Shown here: positions 29,830 to 44,360 of the stretch, in pieces
Layout: each line of letters opens with the position of its first letter
Numbering within the stretch: position 1 is the first letter of the stretch
NCBI RefSeq assembly: GCF_028372415.1
Contig: NC_092874.1
Coordinates: 338,932,151-338,996,150, forward strand
Source: Notamacropus eugenii
Lineage: Eukaryota > Chordata > Mammalia > Diprotodontia > Macropodidae
Length of the DNA stretch: 64,000 bases
Direction of reading: 5' to 3'
Translations under genes and position numbers: made by a program
The notes under the pieces: model-generated
Seen by the model: only the letters and a program-made list of their open reading frames with translations
The model's database searches: none
Told to the model about the DNA's origin: nothing

Positions 29830-32040
29830 TTATTTTTTTAATCTGCTTACAAAAGGTTCGGGACCTATCCATTTTTGTGGTACTGAAATGCATTAGGCAA
29901 CTAATGTTTAATTAAGGTTAATTGAATATAAATTCCTTATAATTTAGACTTTCATACTTACCTATTTCATTAGTAATTCTCTTGAAGGTAACATGTTTGG
30001 ACAATTTAAATTCAATGGATAAAATATAGATCATGCCTTATATTTTCTACAGTGAACTTGTCACATCAGTTTATGAATTGTTATCTTTTACTAAAGCATT
30101 ATATTGCACAATATACTGTACCAGAAAAAACACTAGATTTAACTCTGACTAATTTTTCTAAATTTTCATTTCTTCATTTTTAGAAATGTAATGATGTTAA
30201 TAACATCTATATCTTAATGTTTTTGTGAAAATCAAATAAGATACCATGAAAGTGTTCAAAACAAAGCAAACAGGTATCATTTATTAGCATTAATCCAATT
30301 TAGAGAAAATGTTTATCTATATATAGATGTCCATATACATATGATTATGGTGTATGTGTAAACACACACATACACACGTGTGTATATAAACTATGTGACA
30401 TGCTAGTGATACAGAGAAAAAAATAAATTCTTCTATCCCTTAAAAAGCACTGTATGACTGTGTTATTATTATGAAAATAAAATAATTTTTCAGTTACTCC
30501 TTTACTTCCACGCTTTATTCTGAAGTGTGTAATTTTCTATTTAATTTCCAATGAAGTTTAGTGAAGACTTTTTTGTCACAAACTACATTTTCCTTTGTTA
30601 ACTGTTGTGAATATACTTTGCTCTAGATAACTTATTTTGTAGATACGCTGTAGTGTGTTTTTTCCAGTGCATTAAGAATATTTTTTATGAAAATATAAAA
30701 GAAATATTTCCTTGATTCTTTAACTATAATAATATGATTCCCTGATAATTAGTAACATGGACAAAGTGTTGGGAAAAATCATATTATATACTAAGAATAT
30801 TGGAGAAGTTGTTTTATGTCCTTTTATTGATGCTGTTTTGTAATGGTCAGTTTTATTTCATAATGCTAGTTAATGTTAGATTGTTGTGGCTAGATGAGAG
30901 GTACTGGGTAGAATTCAACAACACTATTATTGTTATTTGCCATCATCAGAATTTATCACCAGCTGCTGTTTCACATAATTTTTTCTGTGTCCAGTATGGG
31001 TACATCATGCCATATTGAAAGATGCCTACAAATTACTCTTTCAAGACTCACTGACAGTTTGCTAGACAATACAGCTCAATCCTGAGCTACATAATATGTT
31101 CTGGCAAAGGGATAATATACACTGCATATGCTCTTAGGGGAGTCCTACATAAGAAGATATTTAGGTTCCTGTGTTTTATGTAAATTGGGTGCCAGATTGA
31201 TAATGTGCATACTTTGAATATGGTAAATTAGTGATTTGGGCTATGTCAACACAATCGCAAATAAATTCATTACTACTGGATACTTAACTCTGAGTGGAAT
31301 CGGCTGAAATGAGAACTGGTGCTACCCCTTTTTTTCTGCAACTATATCCACATTTGTTTAATGAACTTGGTTTTGGCCAATTGGACAGGATTTTTTTCCC
31401 AAAATAAATGGCTTCTGATTAGATGCTAATGAGTCACTATTCGAATTTCTCCAGATGTTTTGTTTGACTTCTCTTAAACAATCATTTTCTAAACTGCATT
31501 TTATATCTTCTGGTTAAAATGGCAACATTAAATTTCATAAAAGAGCTGATTTCTTCCACATAAACCCAACAAGTGTCAGAAAGCAGCCCCAGAAAGACAA
31601 ATGACAGAGAAAATCAAAATGAAACAGAAATGAGCTCCTCTACTCATTTCAGAGCCATACAAAAAGGAGAAAGGGAGAAGAATTAAGACAGGAAAGTCAA
31701 TGTAAGCTGCCAGAATTGAACCTGAAGTTAATCTTCAAACATGAGTATCACAAGGTAACACAAGATCCTATAATCAAAGATTTGGAGCCAAATTGTGGTA
31801 CTGGTCTGTCAAAAGAGAAATAGGAAAAATATTCAACTGTAGTACTTCCCTGTCCATATTAAATTTGAAATATTAAAAGATAAAAATAAACTGAAAGTAG
31901 TGGAGATTAGTAGCTTTGTATGCAGCTTTTTTCCCCTTCTTTTTTTGAATAGAGAAACATTCCCTTTTGTTGATATTTTTCAGGTTACTAATGATAGAAG
32001 AGGCATTTAAAATGCATTATATTGTAGTTATTTATTATAC
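29830..32040. other. Long AT-rich stretch without recognised features
   Basis: 2.2 kb with no gene and no repeat that I can name, except a short CA/TG tract at about 30345-30395. It is one of the few repeat-poor blocks of the window. If any conserved non-coding element is present it would be in stretches like this, but I cannot test that. Confidence 0.4.
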
Positions 32041-32044
32041 AGAT

Positions 32045-32170
32045 CTGACTCTTCACCCTCTACTAGAAGCTCTTCAGGGCAGGAAATATTTTTTTACATC
32101 TTTGTTTACCCTATATCACAGTGATTTTCACATAAACATTTAATGGATATTTGCTGAATTGCGTTGATTA
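32045..32170 (+). repeat. L2/MIR-type 3' end fragment
   Basis: 'agaagctcttcagggcagga', 'ctttgtttaccctatatcac' and 'catttaatggatatttgctg' in L2 3'-end order. Confidence 0.6.
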
Positions 32171-32174
32171 TTTA

Positions 32175-32860
32175 GGGATAAATAGACAGCTTGGAAATGT
32201 TATCTTTTATAAATCTTGTATCTACAGTAGCATTCCATTTAGTTTCTGTGCTATTTCTATTTACTTCAGTATTTAATGGAGCCATGATTTCATTCTTGTG
32301 GGTACTTTTTCCTTTGTTGATACAATATCAGAAAACCTCCATAGTTTACTAGATGGTTTAATGAGTTTTTGTGACCAGACAGCTTTATGGTTCTATAAAA
32401 ATTGGATAACACCAATCCAGAGTCTCAATCTTTCCTGTTAGTCATATGGAAAATTTGCTGATATGTTAAAAAATGTAATATAGGAAGATGAATAGGTGCC
32501 CACCAAACAAAATGCAACATTTAGAAATGTAATATAGGTACTTACTTAGAATTATCTTTATAAATGCTGAATAGGAAAAAAAGATTCCATCATGAGCACA
32601 AGAAACAAACATCAAAATGCCAACGAGTAATAAGTACTCAGGCCGATGTGTTGTCCTTTACATTTAAAGATGACACCATGAGCAGGGTAGAGCCAATATT
32701 TTTCAGGGGTGATAATGAGTATCTGCTGACCTCTAAGATTCTTTCCATGATGAAAGTGCTCTCCAGTTAAAGGAAACTCACCTTGCAATGAAGGTGGCAA
32801 AATCATATCTATATTGAATCCAAATAAATCACCTTGCCCAGAGCTGCATGTTCAATTAAT
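32175..32860. other. Unrecognised sequence
   Basis: No gene or named repeat. Confidence 0.4.
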
Positions 32861-32864
32861 GAAA

Positions 32865-33050
32865 TATGTAGCTAAATGGGATTATAGATTCTAGTCCCAC
32901 CTCTACGTTTTTTTTTCAGAAGAGAAAACTGAAGTCCTGACTTTGTATATGACTTAACAAAGGTTACACAGTGAATTAAGTGACAAAGACAGTGTTCAAA
33001 CACTCCAATGCTCTTCCCTCTACAATCATTTTTTTAACTGAACTACTTCA
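32865..33050 (-). repeat. MIR fragment
   Basis: 'cagaagagaaaactgaagtc', 'aaggttacacagtgaattaa' and 'caaagacagtgttcaaacac' follow the reversed MIR order. Confidence 0.7.
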
Positions 33051-33054
33051 TTCA

Positions 33055-33465
33055 ACCATATTGTAGGAACAGTTTTGTCACAAAAGATATTTTTTGTCCT
33101 TTTTGTGGAATGGTTCTACTTTAAAATATAACATATAACTTACAGTGACTCATACTGGTTATTTAAAGATTGAAGACTGAAACCACAGAGAATAAGGACT
33201 TAAATATTAGAACCAAAGCAATAAGGAATAATGACCAGAAGTTGTAAACTTACTCAGAGTTAGAGAAAGAAAGAAGATGTTAGAAAACTGAAACTGAGTT
33301 AAATTTCTAGATCAGTTAAAGAAAAGTAGATTGGAAAGGATAAGAGACAATCCTGGGCAAACAGGAATTAAAAAAAAAAAAAGATAACTTGACCCTTAAA
33401 GAGAGCAAAAAAGTTCACCAACTGCTATATGTATGTGCATGTGTGTGTGTATCACAAGCAAATAA
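33055..33465. other. Unrecognised sequence
   Basis: No gene. An A-run of 13 lies at about 33370-33382. Confidence 0.4.
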
Positions 33466-33468
33466 CCT

Positions 33469-33722
33469 TCAGGTTCTTAAAGTCAGGCCTTTCTATCAAA
33501 GGTTTATACATCACTGTTTGAGTGATGAACATCACTCAAAAATTAAAATATTTTAAAAAATGTTTTAAATCTTTATTTCAGCATGAAAGGTTTTATTTCT
33601 AACCCCGTGCATTTTTGTGTGTGTGTGTGTAAGTTCAAAACAGTATTCTATGAAAGAGGTCAACAGTGTTCACCAGGCTGCCAAAAGGGTCTATGACACA
33701 AAAACAAATCTTAAGAACCCTT
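33469..33722. mobile_element. hAT-like non-autonomous DNA transposon fossil
   Basis: The ends are inverted: AGGTTCTTAA at 33471-33480 and TTAAGAACCC at 33711-33720. The right part, read on the minus strand, gives 'tttttgtgtcatagaccctt', 'ttggcagcctggtgaac'. I recognise this as a dispersed mammalian sequence with hAT-type (GGTTCT…) ends. No transposase and no clear 8-bp target duplication remain. A short TG microsatellite sits inside (33616-33632). Confidence 0.5.
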
Positions 33723-33724
33723 GA

Positions 33725-34560
33725 TACAAAAGAAAGTCTAAAGAATAGTGAAGGGACTTAAGTTCATGCCATGTGATAATCCCCAGAATGAATTAGGCAT
33801 ATTTTGCTTTTAAAAAAACTTGGAGGAGGGTGGCAGGGTCTAACAATATAATGATTTGATTTTTATAATTTGAGAATAATTCTGCTTGTTAGTATATCAT
33901 TATATTTATTGAAGTACAACATTTATTCAGTGAGATGTCCATGCTCACAAGAACTGAAACTTTAGATGGAAGTTAAAAATATTTTGGGGGGTATGCGGTT
34001 TATGCTCCAATCAAGATATTCATATCTTGAAAGTTTGTCTTGATTTCTGCCAATGGTTTTACTACATTCTTGCATCAAAAGTGAGTCTCATCAGCAAAAA
34101 AAAAAAAAAAAAAAAAAAATTTTTTCCAATGCATTCAATTTCTTGTATTGTTCTCTCTATGATAAATATTATTTCTTCTTGACAATGGTTGGATGTTTTT
34201 TTTTCCTTGTGTTATTGATTTCTTCCAACTTCAAGTCAATAACAAGCAGCAGCAATGTCCCTTTGAAATGTTTTGCCTGTTTTCAGAAGATTGATCATGC
34301 CTCTTGATAGCAGTAGTTTATCAGTCCCTGATGTGATTCTTTTTCAGGCCTACATTCCTTTCTCTGTAATATGACTATTCCCTTTGATTATGGGATTGAA
34401 TGACCCTGGAAGCACTTGACTTCTCCATATCAACAGCTACTACAACATATCTAACAGTCATAGAAGCGTATTCTTTAATGAGTATAACTTTGCCATGTGT
34501 CTAATTTTGCATATTGAAAAATAGAATTAAAAAATACAGCAAAAAAGGAACAGTGAAATC
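33725..34560. other. Unrecognised; 20-bp-scale A-run
   Basis: A long A-run lies at about 34097-34120 but nothing recognisable precedes it. No gene. Confidence 0.4.
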
Positions 34561-34564
34561 CACT

Positions 34565-34610
34565 CTTATACACACACACACACATGCACACATATATATA
34601 CATATACATA

Positions 34611-34651
<41 letters not shown>

Positions 34652-34712
34652 CATGGGTGTGTATGTATATATATATATATCATATATATACATATATATA
34701 CACACACATACA
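34565..34712. repeat. (CA)n-(TA)n microsatellite
   Basis: ACAC then ATATAC then a pure TA tract of about 30 bases, then mixed TATG/TATA. The Y/I-rich frames on both strands are artefacts. Confidence 0.96.
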
Positions 34713-34714
34713 TA

Positions 34715-35276
34715 TCCAATATTCAATCAACAGAACTAAGAAAAGATGGTGAATGTAGCTGATACTAGTTCAAACTAGTCAAGTTCAAAGATTCTAATTT
34801 CTAAGTTTTGCTGTAAAAGTAAAAGCATACACACATAAACGTGGTTGTGACAAGATGATACCATATCAAAAGTTTTGTTTGTTTTAAGTAATTAGAATTG
34901 AATTATGTGAAATATTTTTCTTTTCTTTCTCCCTCTCCAGATTTTTGAAGGTATGACTGTTGTACATTTAGGTCATGCATTCATTTAAAGCTTGTTATTG
35001 AGCATGGCATTAATTCTTGGTTTAAATTTGATGTACACTAGGCATCTTCCAAGTCTTTCCAGAATATTTTTGTCAAATAGGAAGTTTTTACCACATGTTT
35101 TCTCTCCTTGTGTTTATCTGGGCTACAAGGATGTATTGCTTCTGGGTATTATTTAGCTAATCCATTTCCACAATGATTTTATATTGTAAATAAAGTTAAA
35201 TAGTTTTGATGTTTGCTGCTTTATAGTGTACTTCAAGACGTGATGCATTCCAACTTTCCTTCCATTATTTCCCTTT
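34715..35276. other. Unrecognised sequence
   Basis: No gene or named repeat. Confidence 0.4.
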
Positions 35277-35398
35277 AAGAATTTTTAAGGTAGCTGTGAG
35301 CTCTTCCACCCAACATGCATTTACCTCCTTCCACTTCCAGGTGGGGAGTCCCCTCCTCTCTCTCTTAAGGGTTTAAACTTGTTACTTCAAAGTTCCCC

Positions 35399-36500
<1,102 letters not shown>

Positions 36501-37208
36501 ATGTACTGGGGTTTTTTATTGTGTTTTTTTTTTTTGGTCAAAAGGGTGTGACATTATAATTGCGCCCCAAAAGAGATGAGATTGGCAAGGCTTTATTTGT
36601 TTTGGTTTGGTTTGGTGTTTTTGGTTGTTGTTGTTTTTGTTTCTTATTTTGGCATTTGACTCAGGTTTTAAAAACTAAAATGGTGAAGGTGATGAGCAGT
36701 GTAAGTATGCTGGAGAAAAACATCCCCAAAGTTCTACAATGCATCTTCAGGTCATTTGGCTTTTGTGCTTTTTATTATGTTTTTTTTTTTAATAGTCATT
36801 CCAAATAATGTATAATGCATTGTTACAGAGTTGTAAGCTTCCATTGTGACTGTCCTCTGCTAGAGCAAAGGAGCTAAGTAACAAATGGAGATGGTAAGGG
36901 GAGGAGGAGGAAAGGTACTAGCATTGTTTTACATGTAAATTATGTAATCCTTTACAAAATAACTTTTTGCTTCTTCCCCCTTAATATTTGTTCCTTTTTA
37001 AAAAAACAATGTCAGCCATATTGAATGCTCCCCTAAGTTACCTCCCTTCCCCCAACATAGATGTGAATGAAGACTTTATAATCTCCCTGTGAGTTTTATG
37101 AGATTGGTGCCAGTACTTGGGGGAGGGGAGGAACTTTACCTGTACACTGACTTAAGACCAGTTCAAATAAAAGAATTAATTAAATATTGTTAAATTAAAG
37201 AAACAAAA
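36501..37208 (+). pseudogene. ACTB: 3' UTR of the beta-actin retrocopy
   Basis: The beta-actin 3' UTR is recognisable: 'agatgagattggcaaggctt', 'tttatttgttttggtttggt', 'tgactcaggttttaaaaact', 'tttaatagtcattccaaata', 'catgtaaattatgtaatcc', 'ttacctgtacactgacttaa' and the poly(A) signal AATAAA at 37166-37171. These are the conserved segments of ACTB rather than ACTG1. An A-rich stretch at 37197-37210 may be the old tail. Confidence 0.9.
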
Positions 37209-37220
37209 AAGATTTTTTAA

Positions 37221-38025
37221 CTTTTTGTTCTTCCAGATCAATTTCGTTGTTACGGTTTCTTGTTCCAAAAAGTAACCCTTTGCAGTTTGATTAATATAAC
37301 ACCAGATGCATACGTTAATTCAAGGTAGTCCAGAATTTGTTCAGTTTCATCGCTGGTCTGCTCAGTGCAGGCTATTCTATTTGTTTGTTTATTTGTTTTT
37401 GTTCTCTATTATAGTCACTGAATGAGGAGTTTCTTTAGTCTAGGGTCTGGAACTAGAGGCTGAATCTAAAGCTAGGATGAACCCCCATCAATTACAGCAG
37501 AAATCTTCTCTGTTCTGTCTCGTGAGGCCTCCCCATGGAACCAGCTTTGGCTTTATTTCCTTGAACGATCACCCTCAAAGTGGGAACTTTTTCCCCTGGA
37601 GAACCAGAAACTAAGGTTGTACTGAGTTCATACTGTTTCCTTGGTATAGTGATAATGGATTTGTTTATGTTTCTGGGTATGGAAAATTTCTAGGAGGTGT
37701 TCAGATTCATGTTTCACTTCCTGGAAGATTTATACCTTGAAATGTATTAGCTATAGGTTTCCTGTATTCTTGTAAGGCTTTGTGTTAGAGCGGAGCCCAG
37801 TGGTGTGTTTTCCTTTAGTTTGATTGAATCTTTACTCACTACATGTTATTAAGTGGATCAGAGGGACAGGGCTTCCCTGAAACTTTTCACTTAACTATCT
37901 TTGTCATAATTGTACCCAACCTCCCCTGCCTTTAGTTTATAATTTATCTAGATGCAAAAAGAAAAAAAAAAAGAAAAGGAGAAAAAAAAAGTTTCCCTTT
38001 CTTAATAGCATTTATTGTGAAAGAC
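37221..38025. other. Unrecognised sequence
   Basis: No gene or named repeat recognised. An A-rich run lies at 37955-37991. Confidence 0.4.
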
Positions 38026-38027
38026 TA

Positions 38028-38190
38028 TATCAAAGATTCTTAATGTGGGGTCCCTGAAATTTATTTTTTATATAATTTAATCACTATATTCCCTTATAAT
38101 TTCTTTGCAGCAGAAACTGTGAAGAGGTGTATAAAATTCATCAGATTACTATGGCAAAAAGATTATTAAACTCCTAATATGGGGATAAAG
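38028..38190 (+). mobile_element. hAT-like non-autonomous DNA transposon fossil
   Basis: Starts 'aagattcttaatgtggggtc', 'cctgaaattt', then a TATTTCxxTATAATTT-type middle, and ends 'tcatcagattactatggcaa', 'aaagattattaaactcct'. Both ends resemble the two ends of the same palindromic family as 33469-33722. No coding capacity. Confidence 0.45.
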
Positions 38191-38194
38191 TAAT

Positions 38195-38405
38195 AATAAC
38201 AACTTAAACTTTTAAAGTACACAAAATCTTTTACTTAAGATAATATTGTCAGTTACTTAACATAAATTTTTATCATTCCTATTCAAAAGATGAGAAAATT
38301 GAGGATCAGGAAGTTCAGGTGATTTCTTCAAATTTACTCAAAGGAATAAGTGGAAAAGTCATCAGACGTTCCAAATTTTTTTTTTAAATTCTCTTCTCTT
38401 GTGCT
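38195..38405 (-). repeat. MIR fragment
   Basis: 'agatgagaaaattgaggatc', 'aggaagttcaggtgatttct' and 'gtggaaaagtcatcagacgt' fit the reversed MIR order. Confidence 0.5.
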
Positions 38406-38409
38406 ACAG

Positions 38410-39890
38410 CTGTCTTCTCCCTTCCACCAAACCACATGCACATATTAGCAACCCAGCCACATCCTATACATAAAGAGAAGAGAACCTTATTTTCCTTTTA
38501 AATTTAGGAACTTTCTATTCATACTCAACTATTTAAGTTGATCTTCCATTTCTGGCACTCAAACTGACTTGGAATCTTGAGGCAAAATAACTGTCAGTAT
38601 TCCATCTACTATGGCAGAACATAGTACTCTCATCATAACTGTTCAGACAAAGTGTGGCATTTTAATTCTTTGATTGCTCCTAAACATTTACAAAAATAGT
38701 GGTGGCAAATGGAGATTCTTCCTGCACTTGTGCTTGAGGCATTTCTGAAGGAAAGTCTTTATAATATTCACAAGGGAATTTCACAGGGAGAAACTCATCT
38801 GGACATAAATGCAATGTTGCAGTTAATAACTATGAAGAATAGCATTTTATATTTTTGTTGTTTTTGAGTTAAGGTTTAAGATTTAAAGCTAAATAAGCCT
38901 GGTGGTTTGAAGCTGCATTTATAGATCTTTTCATATAAAAAAGTTTAGAAGTTTGCTACAAGTACATACGACATTTTTAATAACTCGTAAAAAATAGCAA
39001 CATTTCACTGTCTATGGATTGTTTTATTGGAGGAGGGGATGCCTCTATTGCCCCCACCTGTCATTGAGTTATTTTTAACATCCTGTGCTGTGCTTAAAAA
39101 TAGAGAAGGAAAGCGAAAAGAAAACAAATCTCAGTGAAAAAAATTAAGTGCAGACACCTATGAATTCATCCAAAATGATTTAGTATACTGAACAAAATGA
39201 TGTTATAGAGACTACCAAGATCCCATCTTAAAATCCTTAGGCCCAAGAATTTCAGAAGGTCCCACAATCATTTCTGTCCGCTATCATCTATGACAGAATA
39301 TCTTTCTGCAGTTCAAATAACTAAATACTATTGATAATGTAATAGGTACTGATATCCAAGCTCTGCGTGAGACTAATAAGTGTCAGCAAGGAAGGGGCTG
39401 AGGAGAAGTTATAGTCAGTAGAACTGTCCTTTTCTCATTGTATGCTATGAAGGTGATATACATGGACACAGGATTTAGGATGGAGGATGACCAAATAACT
39501 TTTGGTCTGTGAAAATGCTCTTTCAACTCTTCTGTGGAATTGGTGAAATATGAAGGAATACTAAAAGAGTATAAGCATTCCAATGAATGTTAATTTTATT
39601 TTGTTCCAATTACTCTTTTTTTTTATTTTTCACTTTATTAGAAGCCAAGAAGGGAAGATGATCATGAGGGTCATTGTAGGATCCCGGATGAGGGTGGATG
39701 GCAAGAGAAAAGTTTGATTGCACTTATTAAAACAAGATGAACCATAAAGTTTAATGAAAAAGGAACACTGAAGACCTAAAGAGTTTCAGATCAAATGTTT
39801 CCCACCTTTATGTTAAGTCAAGCCAATCAAAGTTTAAAGTTTTTATTCATGCGAAAACGGAATCATTTGTACTTCAACGATGTTCAGAGC
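38410..39890. other. Unrecognised sequence
   Basis: No gene or named repeat recognised. Confidence 0.4.
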
Positions 39891-39895
39891 AGAAA

Positions 39896-40135
39896 TTAAT
39901 AATATAGAATATACACTATATACACATATATTTGTATATACATGTGTAGGAATGGAAAATTGTGTATTAAGTATAATATATTTATGTGTGTGTTTGTATA
40001 TATATATATATTATACTTTGTGTATGCATGTACAGTGTATGTAATATAAAAGGTGTTATATATGCATATATTATGCATGCATGGATGGATGAATGGTTGA
40101 ATGTATGGATGCATGGTTGGATGGATGGATTCTGA
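39896..40135. repeat. TA/TG-rich tract and (ATGG)n microsatellite
   Basis: TATATA/TGTG-rich from 39900, with GCATGCATGGATGGATGAAT-type tetranucleotides at about 40070-40130. Confidence 0.9.
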
Positions 40136-40139
40136 ACTT

Positions 40140-41395
40140 GAAAAAACTGGGAATTTTAAAATATCCTGTAGTAAAAATTGGTGGAGGATTTAGTGCTTTT
40201 GCTAGTAATTCTGCTGATCATCTAGATATGAACTGATGAAACGTTCATTTCCTCTTTGATATGTAAATGATGACAAGAATTTTAAATTGCATATTACTAT
40301 AGATGCTATATGTGACACCTAAATATTCATTAAGACAGTACAGCTTTGGATGCTACTTAATATTTGTGAGACTACAAAAGAAAGGAACAGCAGGCTGTTT
40401 CTTGGTGATACCTTTCTTGAAGTGTTTAAGCTATTTCATCAGTTTTCAGTTTCTTAGGAATGTATTTTGAGAGTTGATTTTCAAAATGTTGCTATGCTTT
40501 TATTTCATACTCTTTTAGTCTGAAGGGGAACAAGGTCACTCAGATATGTGGAGAAATAAGACTTTATTATATTCATGCAAAAATAGCCTTACTTAAAAGC
40601 AAAAATAAAAGATAGAATCAAGGATTTCTAGGCTACATCAAGATTTTGGTTCATTTCACTTTTAATTCTTTACACTAAACAATATCATGTTTTTGCTACC
40701 TACATAAATTATGAAATAGCCACAACACCATAAAAATAAGGAATAACTCAGATATCAAGGAATGATTATTTGAATCAAAATGTTCTGCAATAGCTAAAGG
40801 TATTACTTTGGAATAATTGTATTCAAACTAAAAGACTAAAATTTCTCTCTCCTTTGTAAGATACAAGGCAATTTGATCCATATTAGTGAGAGAGACACTG
40901 GCCTTCATTTATATGGTTCATTGATTTTTAAGACTTTGAACGGTTCTTTCAGACACAGAAATGTCATTCAATCCTTGGTAAGGTAGGAGCAGCATCTATT
41001 TAATTGTAGGTTTGACTGACTTCCCTTTAAGAGGGAAGGAAGTCTGATCTTGAAATCATCATCGAGTTGGTTTTTTCATTGCTTGAGGCATAGAATACCC
41101 ATCCTTTGGGAAGTTAATGTCAGTTTTGGTGGAATTCCCACTATCCTCAAGAAGAACTTTGTAACCTAGCTGCCCAGTTGCCATGTTGAATGTGGAAGCT
41201 TGTTTTGTAAAGCTTAGGAATAGCATCATTTTTATACACTGCTATTTGTTATGCTATTTTTACTGTGTTCTATGGTATATAAAGTATCATTGATGATACT
41301 GAATCACTGGACCGACCTGATTCAGATCTCTTCTAAAATATATGACTATCTATACTGACAAAATTACGTCTTGATAACACATTGAGTCTAATTAA
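40140..41395. other. Unrecognised sequence
   Basis: No gene or named repeat recognised. Confidence 0.4.
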
Positions 41396-41399
41396 GGTG

Positions 41400-41545
41400 A
41401 ATATGTATATACACACAAATATGTATGCATATATGTGTGTGTGTGTGTAAACATATACATATGCACAGACACACATATATATACAAACATATACATACAC
41501 ATATATGTGCAATATATGTATATATGTACATCTCTATAAATTCTC
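41400..41545. repeat. (TA/TG/CA)n microsatellite
   Basis: ATATGTGTGTGTGTGTAAAC then ATATAC and ACAC units. Simple repeat. Confidence 0.92.
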
Positions 41546-41654
41546 TTTTATCATTACTATCTCTGTCATCCCTTTTTCTCTTTCTTTTCTTTCAAAGCTT
41601 TTGTTATGTGCCTATTCTATCAAAATAGTTAGGAAGCAAGGGGCATGACTTTTG

Positions 41655-41940
41655 GATTTTGTTAGAAGTGGTGGACTTTCAGTCAGGAAGACCTGAATTT
41701 TAATTGTAAAATTAATATTTATTTATTTGATGTTACTTGTCATGGCCATGCAAAAGTGAATTATATTTTGAGTCTTAGTTTCCTCTGTTGTAAAATGTGA
41801 AAAAATAATACATGGATTGCCAAACTCTATTGTGAGGTTGCAAAAGTGTGTGGGGGAGAAGAAAGTTCTAAATAAACATCAGCTCCTCGTGCTAGTGCTG
41901 CTAGTACTGCTGCTATTCAACCAATGAGCATTTTCCCATT
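41655..41940 (+). repeat. MIR/CORE-SINE-type repeat
   Basis: 'agtcaggaagacctgaattt', 'gtcttagtttcctctgttgt', 'caaactctattgtgaggttg' and 'taaataaacatcagctcctc', with a CTG/GCT-rich end. The order matches a MON/MIR-type SINE. Confidence 0.6.
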
Positions 41941-42990
41941 GGTGCATGACAAGAAATCAGTACATTATAACAACTCAATCTCATATCTTGTATTCGGTTC
42001 ACAAATAAATTAATAAATAAATTAAAAAATGAATGAGTTGCAAAGAGTCTTCCAGGTTGTCAAATACTACTAAATCCATAAGAATGAATACTGTCTTTAT
42101 GAACTTTTATAAGTGGTGATCTAGCCTTTATTTGAAAGTCTCCAGAAATAAAGAAGTTATTGCCCTATAAGACAATACATTTATATTGAATTGAAAGAAT
42201 ATATCAAGATTTCTGGTTCTGGGAGTCAAGATGGTAGAGTGATTGGTGATTGCTATATCCCTCCCCTTGTTGACCTTGATGAGCCCAGAAATGATCTCCC
42301 TTGGAAAGAAATCCTGGAACAGAGGGAGCAGCTGAAGAGGTAAACAGACTCTTAGCACATGAGGCTAGGACGATCACTAAGGAGGGTCCCTCTTGTTGTA
42401 GCTGAAGGGGAGCAGTGCAGGATTAGAGCAGTCTCAGACAACACCACCTCAATAAACTGGGAGAAGATCCTGAGCCTCAGTGGGGTGAAGCCAGCAACTG
42501 AGAAAACGAGGACTCCAGGCATGCCTCAGCACCCCAGGAGAATCAGAAAGACACTCACACAGAGGAGATCACCAAACACTTGAGCTTGCCTATGCTCAAA
42601 CTAAGTAGAGGAGACCTCCTGTGGCCAGACCACTCCTCTCCCCACTTATGAACTAGATCAAGGGTAACTGAGGAGAAACCCAAAAAGACCTCACTTGGTC
42701 TCTGCTTTCCAGCACCAGCCAGCTCAGCACCAGATAAGCTGCAGCATTTTAGCTTCTAGCTGAAAGAACCAGAGACCACAACACAGAAAGCCTCAAGTTT
42801 TAGGTATAAAAACTGTAGAACAGAGTCCCCTGTGTCTCAGACAAAGAGATCTATTTTAAACCCAGGAAAAGGGTGATTATCATCAGTAAGAAGTGAAGTA
42901 GAAAAGAGAAGATCATAGGGACAAGAACGAAAACATAAGTACCAAAGAGGTCAGTATTGAGACTGCACTCCCATCTTAAACTTCAGCAGG

Positions 42991-43800
42991 AAATATGAGC
43001 TGGTCTGAAACACAAAGGGCCTCCTTGTAAGAGCTCAGGAAAGATTTTAAAAACTAAATTAGAAAAATAGAAGAAAAACTGAACAATGACTTTAAAAATA
43101 TGAAAAAAAATCCAAAAAAATTTAAAAGGGCAATTGGACAAATAGAAAAAGAATTACAAAATCTAACTGGAGAAAATAACTCATTAAAAGGAACTATTGA
43201 GTAGATAGAAAAGGAGAAACATAAGTTAACTGAAGAAAACAATTTGATAAAAATTAGAATCAGCAAGTAGAAGCTAATGAGACATTAAGAATCAGTCAAA
43301 CAGAATCTAAAGAATAAAAAGATAGAAGAAAATGTAAACTATCTAATTGGAAAAACAACTGACCTGGAAAATTGATCCAGGAGAGAAAAATCTAATGACT
43401 ATTGGTCTACCAGAAAGCCATAATGAAAAAATGAGCTTGGACAATATCATCCAAGAAATCATCAAGGAAAATTGCCCAGAATTTTTAGCTACAGAACTAC
43501 CAAGTGAAGGAGAAAATACTACAGGCAGCCAGAAAGAAACAATTAAATACTGAGTACCTACAGTGAGGATCACACAGGACATTGCAGCTTCTACATTAAA
43601 GGATTGAAGGGATTAGAATATGATATTCCTTAAGGCAAAGGAGCTGGTACTAAACCCAAGGATTAATTACCCAGCAAAGTTGAGCATACTATTTCAGGCA
43701 AGGAGAAGGACATTCAATAAAATAAGGGATTTCTAGACCTTACTGATGAAAAGGCTAGAACTCAATAGAAAATTTGATCTTCAAAAGTAGGTCTCAAGAG
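42991..43800 (+). pseudogene. L1-1 ORF1 remnant
   Basis: Begins ATGAGCTGGTCTGAAACACA, parallel to L1-2 ORF1 at 50420. Coiled-coil text is visible at 43130-43250, with an internal TAG in a heptad module. RRM text sits at 43347-43500 ('LMTIGLPESHNEKMSLDNII', 'EIIKENCPEF') and C-terminal text to 43800. Several stops and indels, including a sizeable gap in the RRM. Dead. Confidence 0.8.
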
Positions 43801-44360
43801 AGGTATGAAAAGGTAAACAGGGAAAAAAAATCCATTACTCAATATGGGCAAACTGTTTACATCCCTATAAGGGAAGACAATACTTGTGAAACTTGAGAAT
43901 TGTATATTTATTATGAAATATAACAGGAATATACATAGATAGAAGGAGTGGGTATAAATTTATGATGTGATGGTAACAAAAGTGATTTAAGGGTGCAAAT
44001 GGCTTTTAATCAGAGATGTGAAAAGTATGAGGCAGAAAAAAATAGATTCCATCACAGGAAGAGACACAAAAATGTATTACAGTAGAGGGAAAGAAGGGAG
44101 GGAGATGAGCATTTTGTGAGAGGTACTCACATCTGATTGGATTCAAGAAGGATACAGCAAACTCAGTTAAGGATAGAAATACAACTGTCTATGGGTAGTA
44201 GAACCAGAAGGGAGAAAGAAAAGGGATGAGGGGTTAAACGGGGATTAAAAGGGAGGGGGATGATATATGGAAGGAAAGACTGAGGGAGATGAGGGTCAAA
44301 AATTAAAACTCTGTTGTGGAGAGAAAGGGAAAACTAAAAGCATAAACAAGGGGAAATGAG

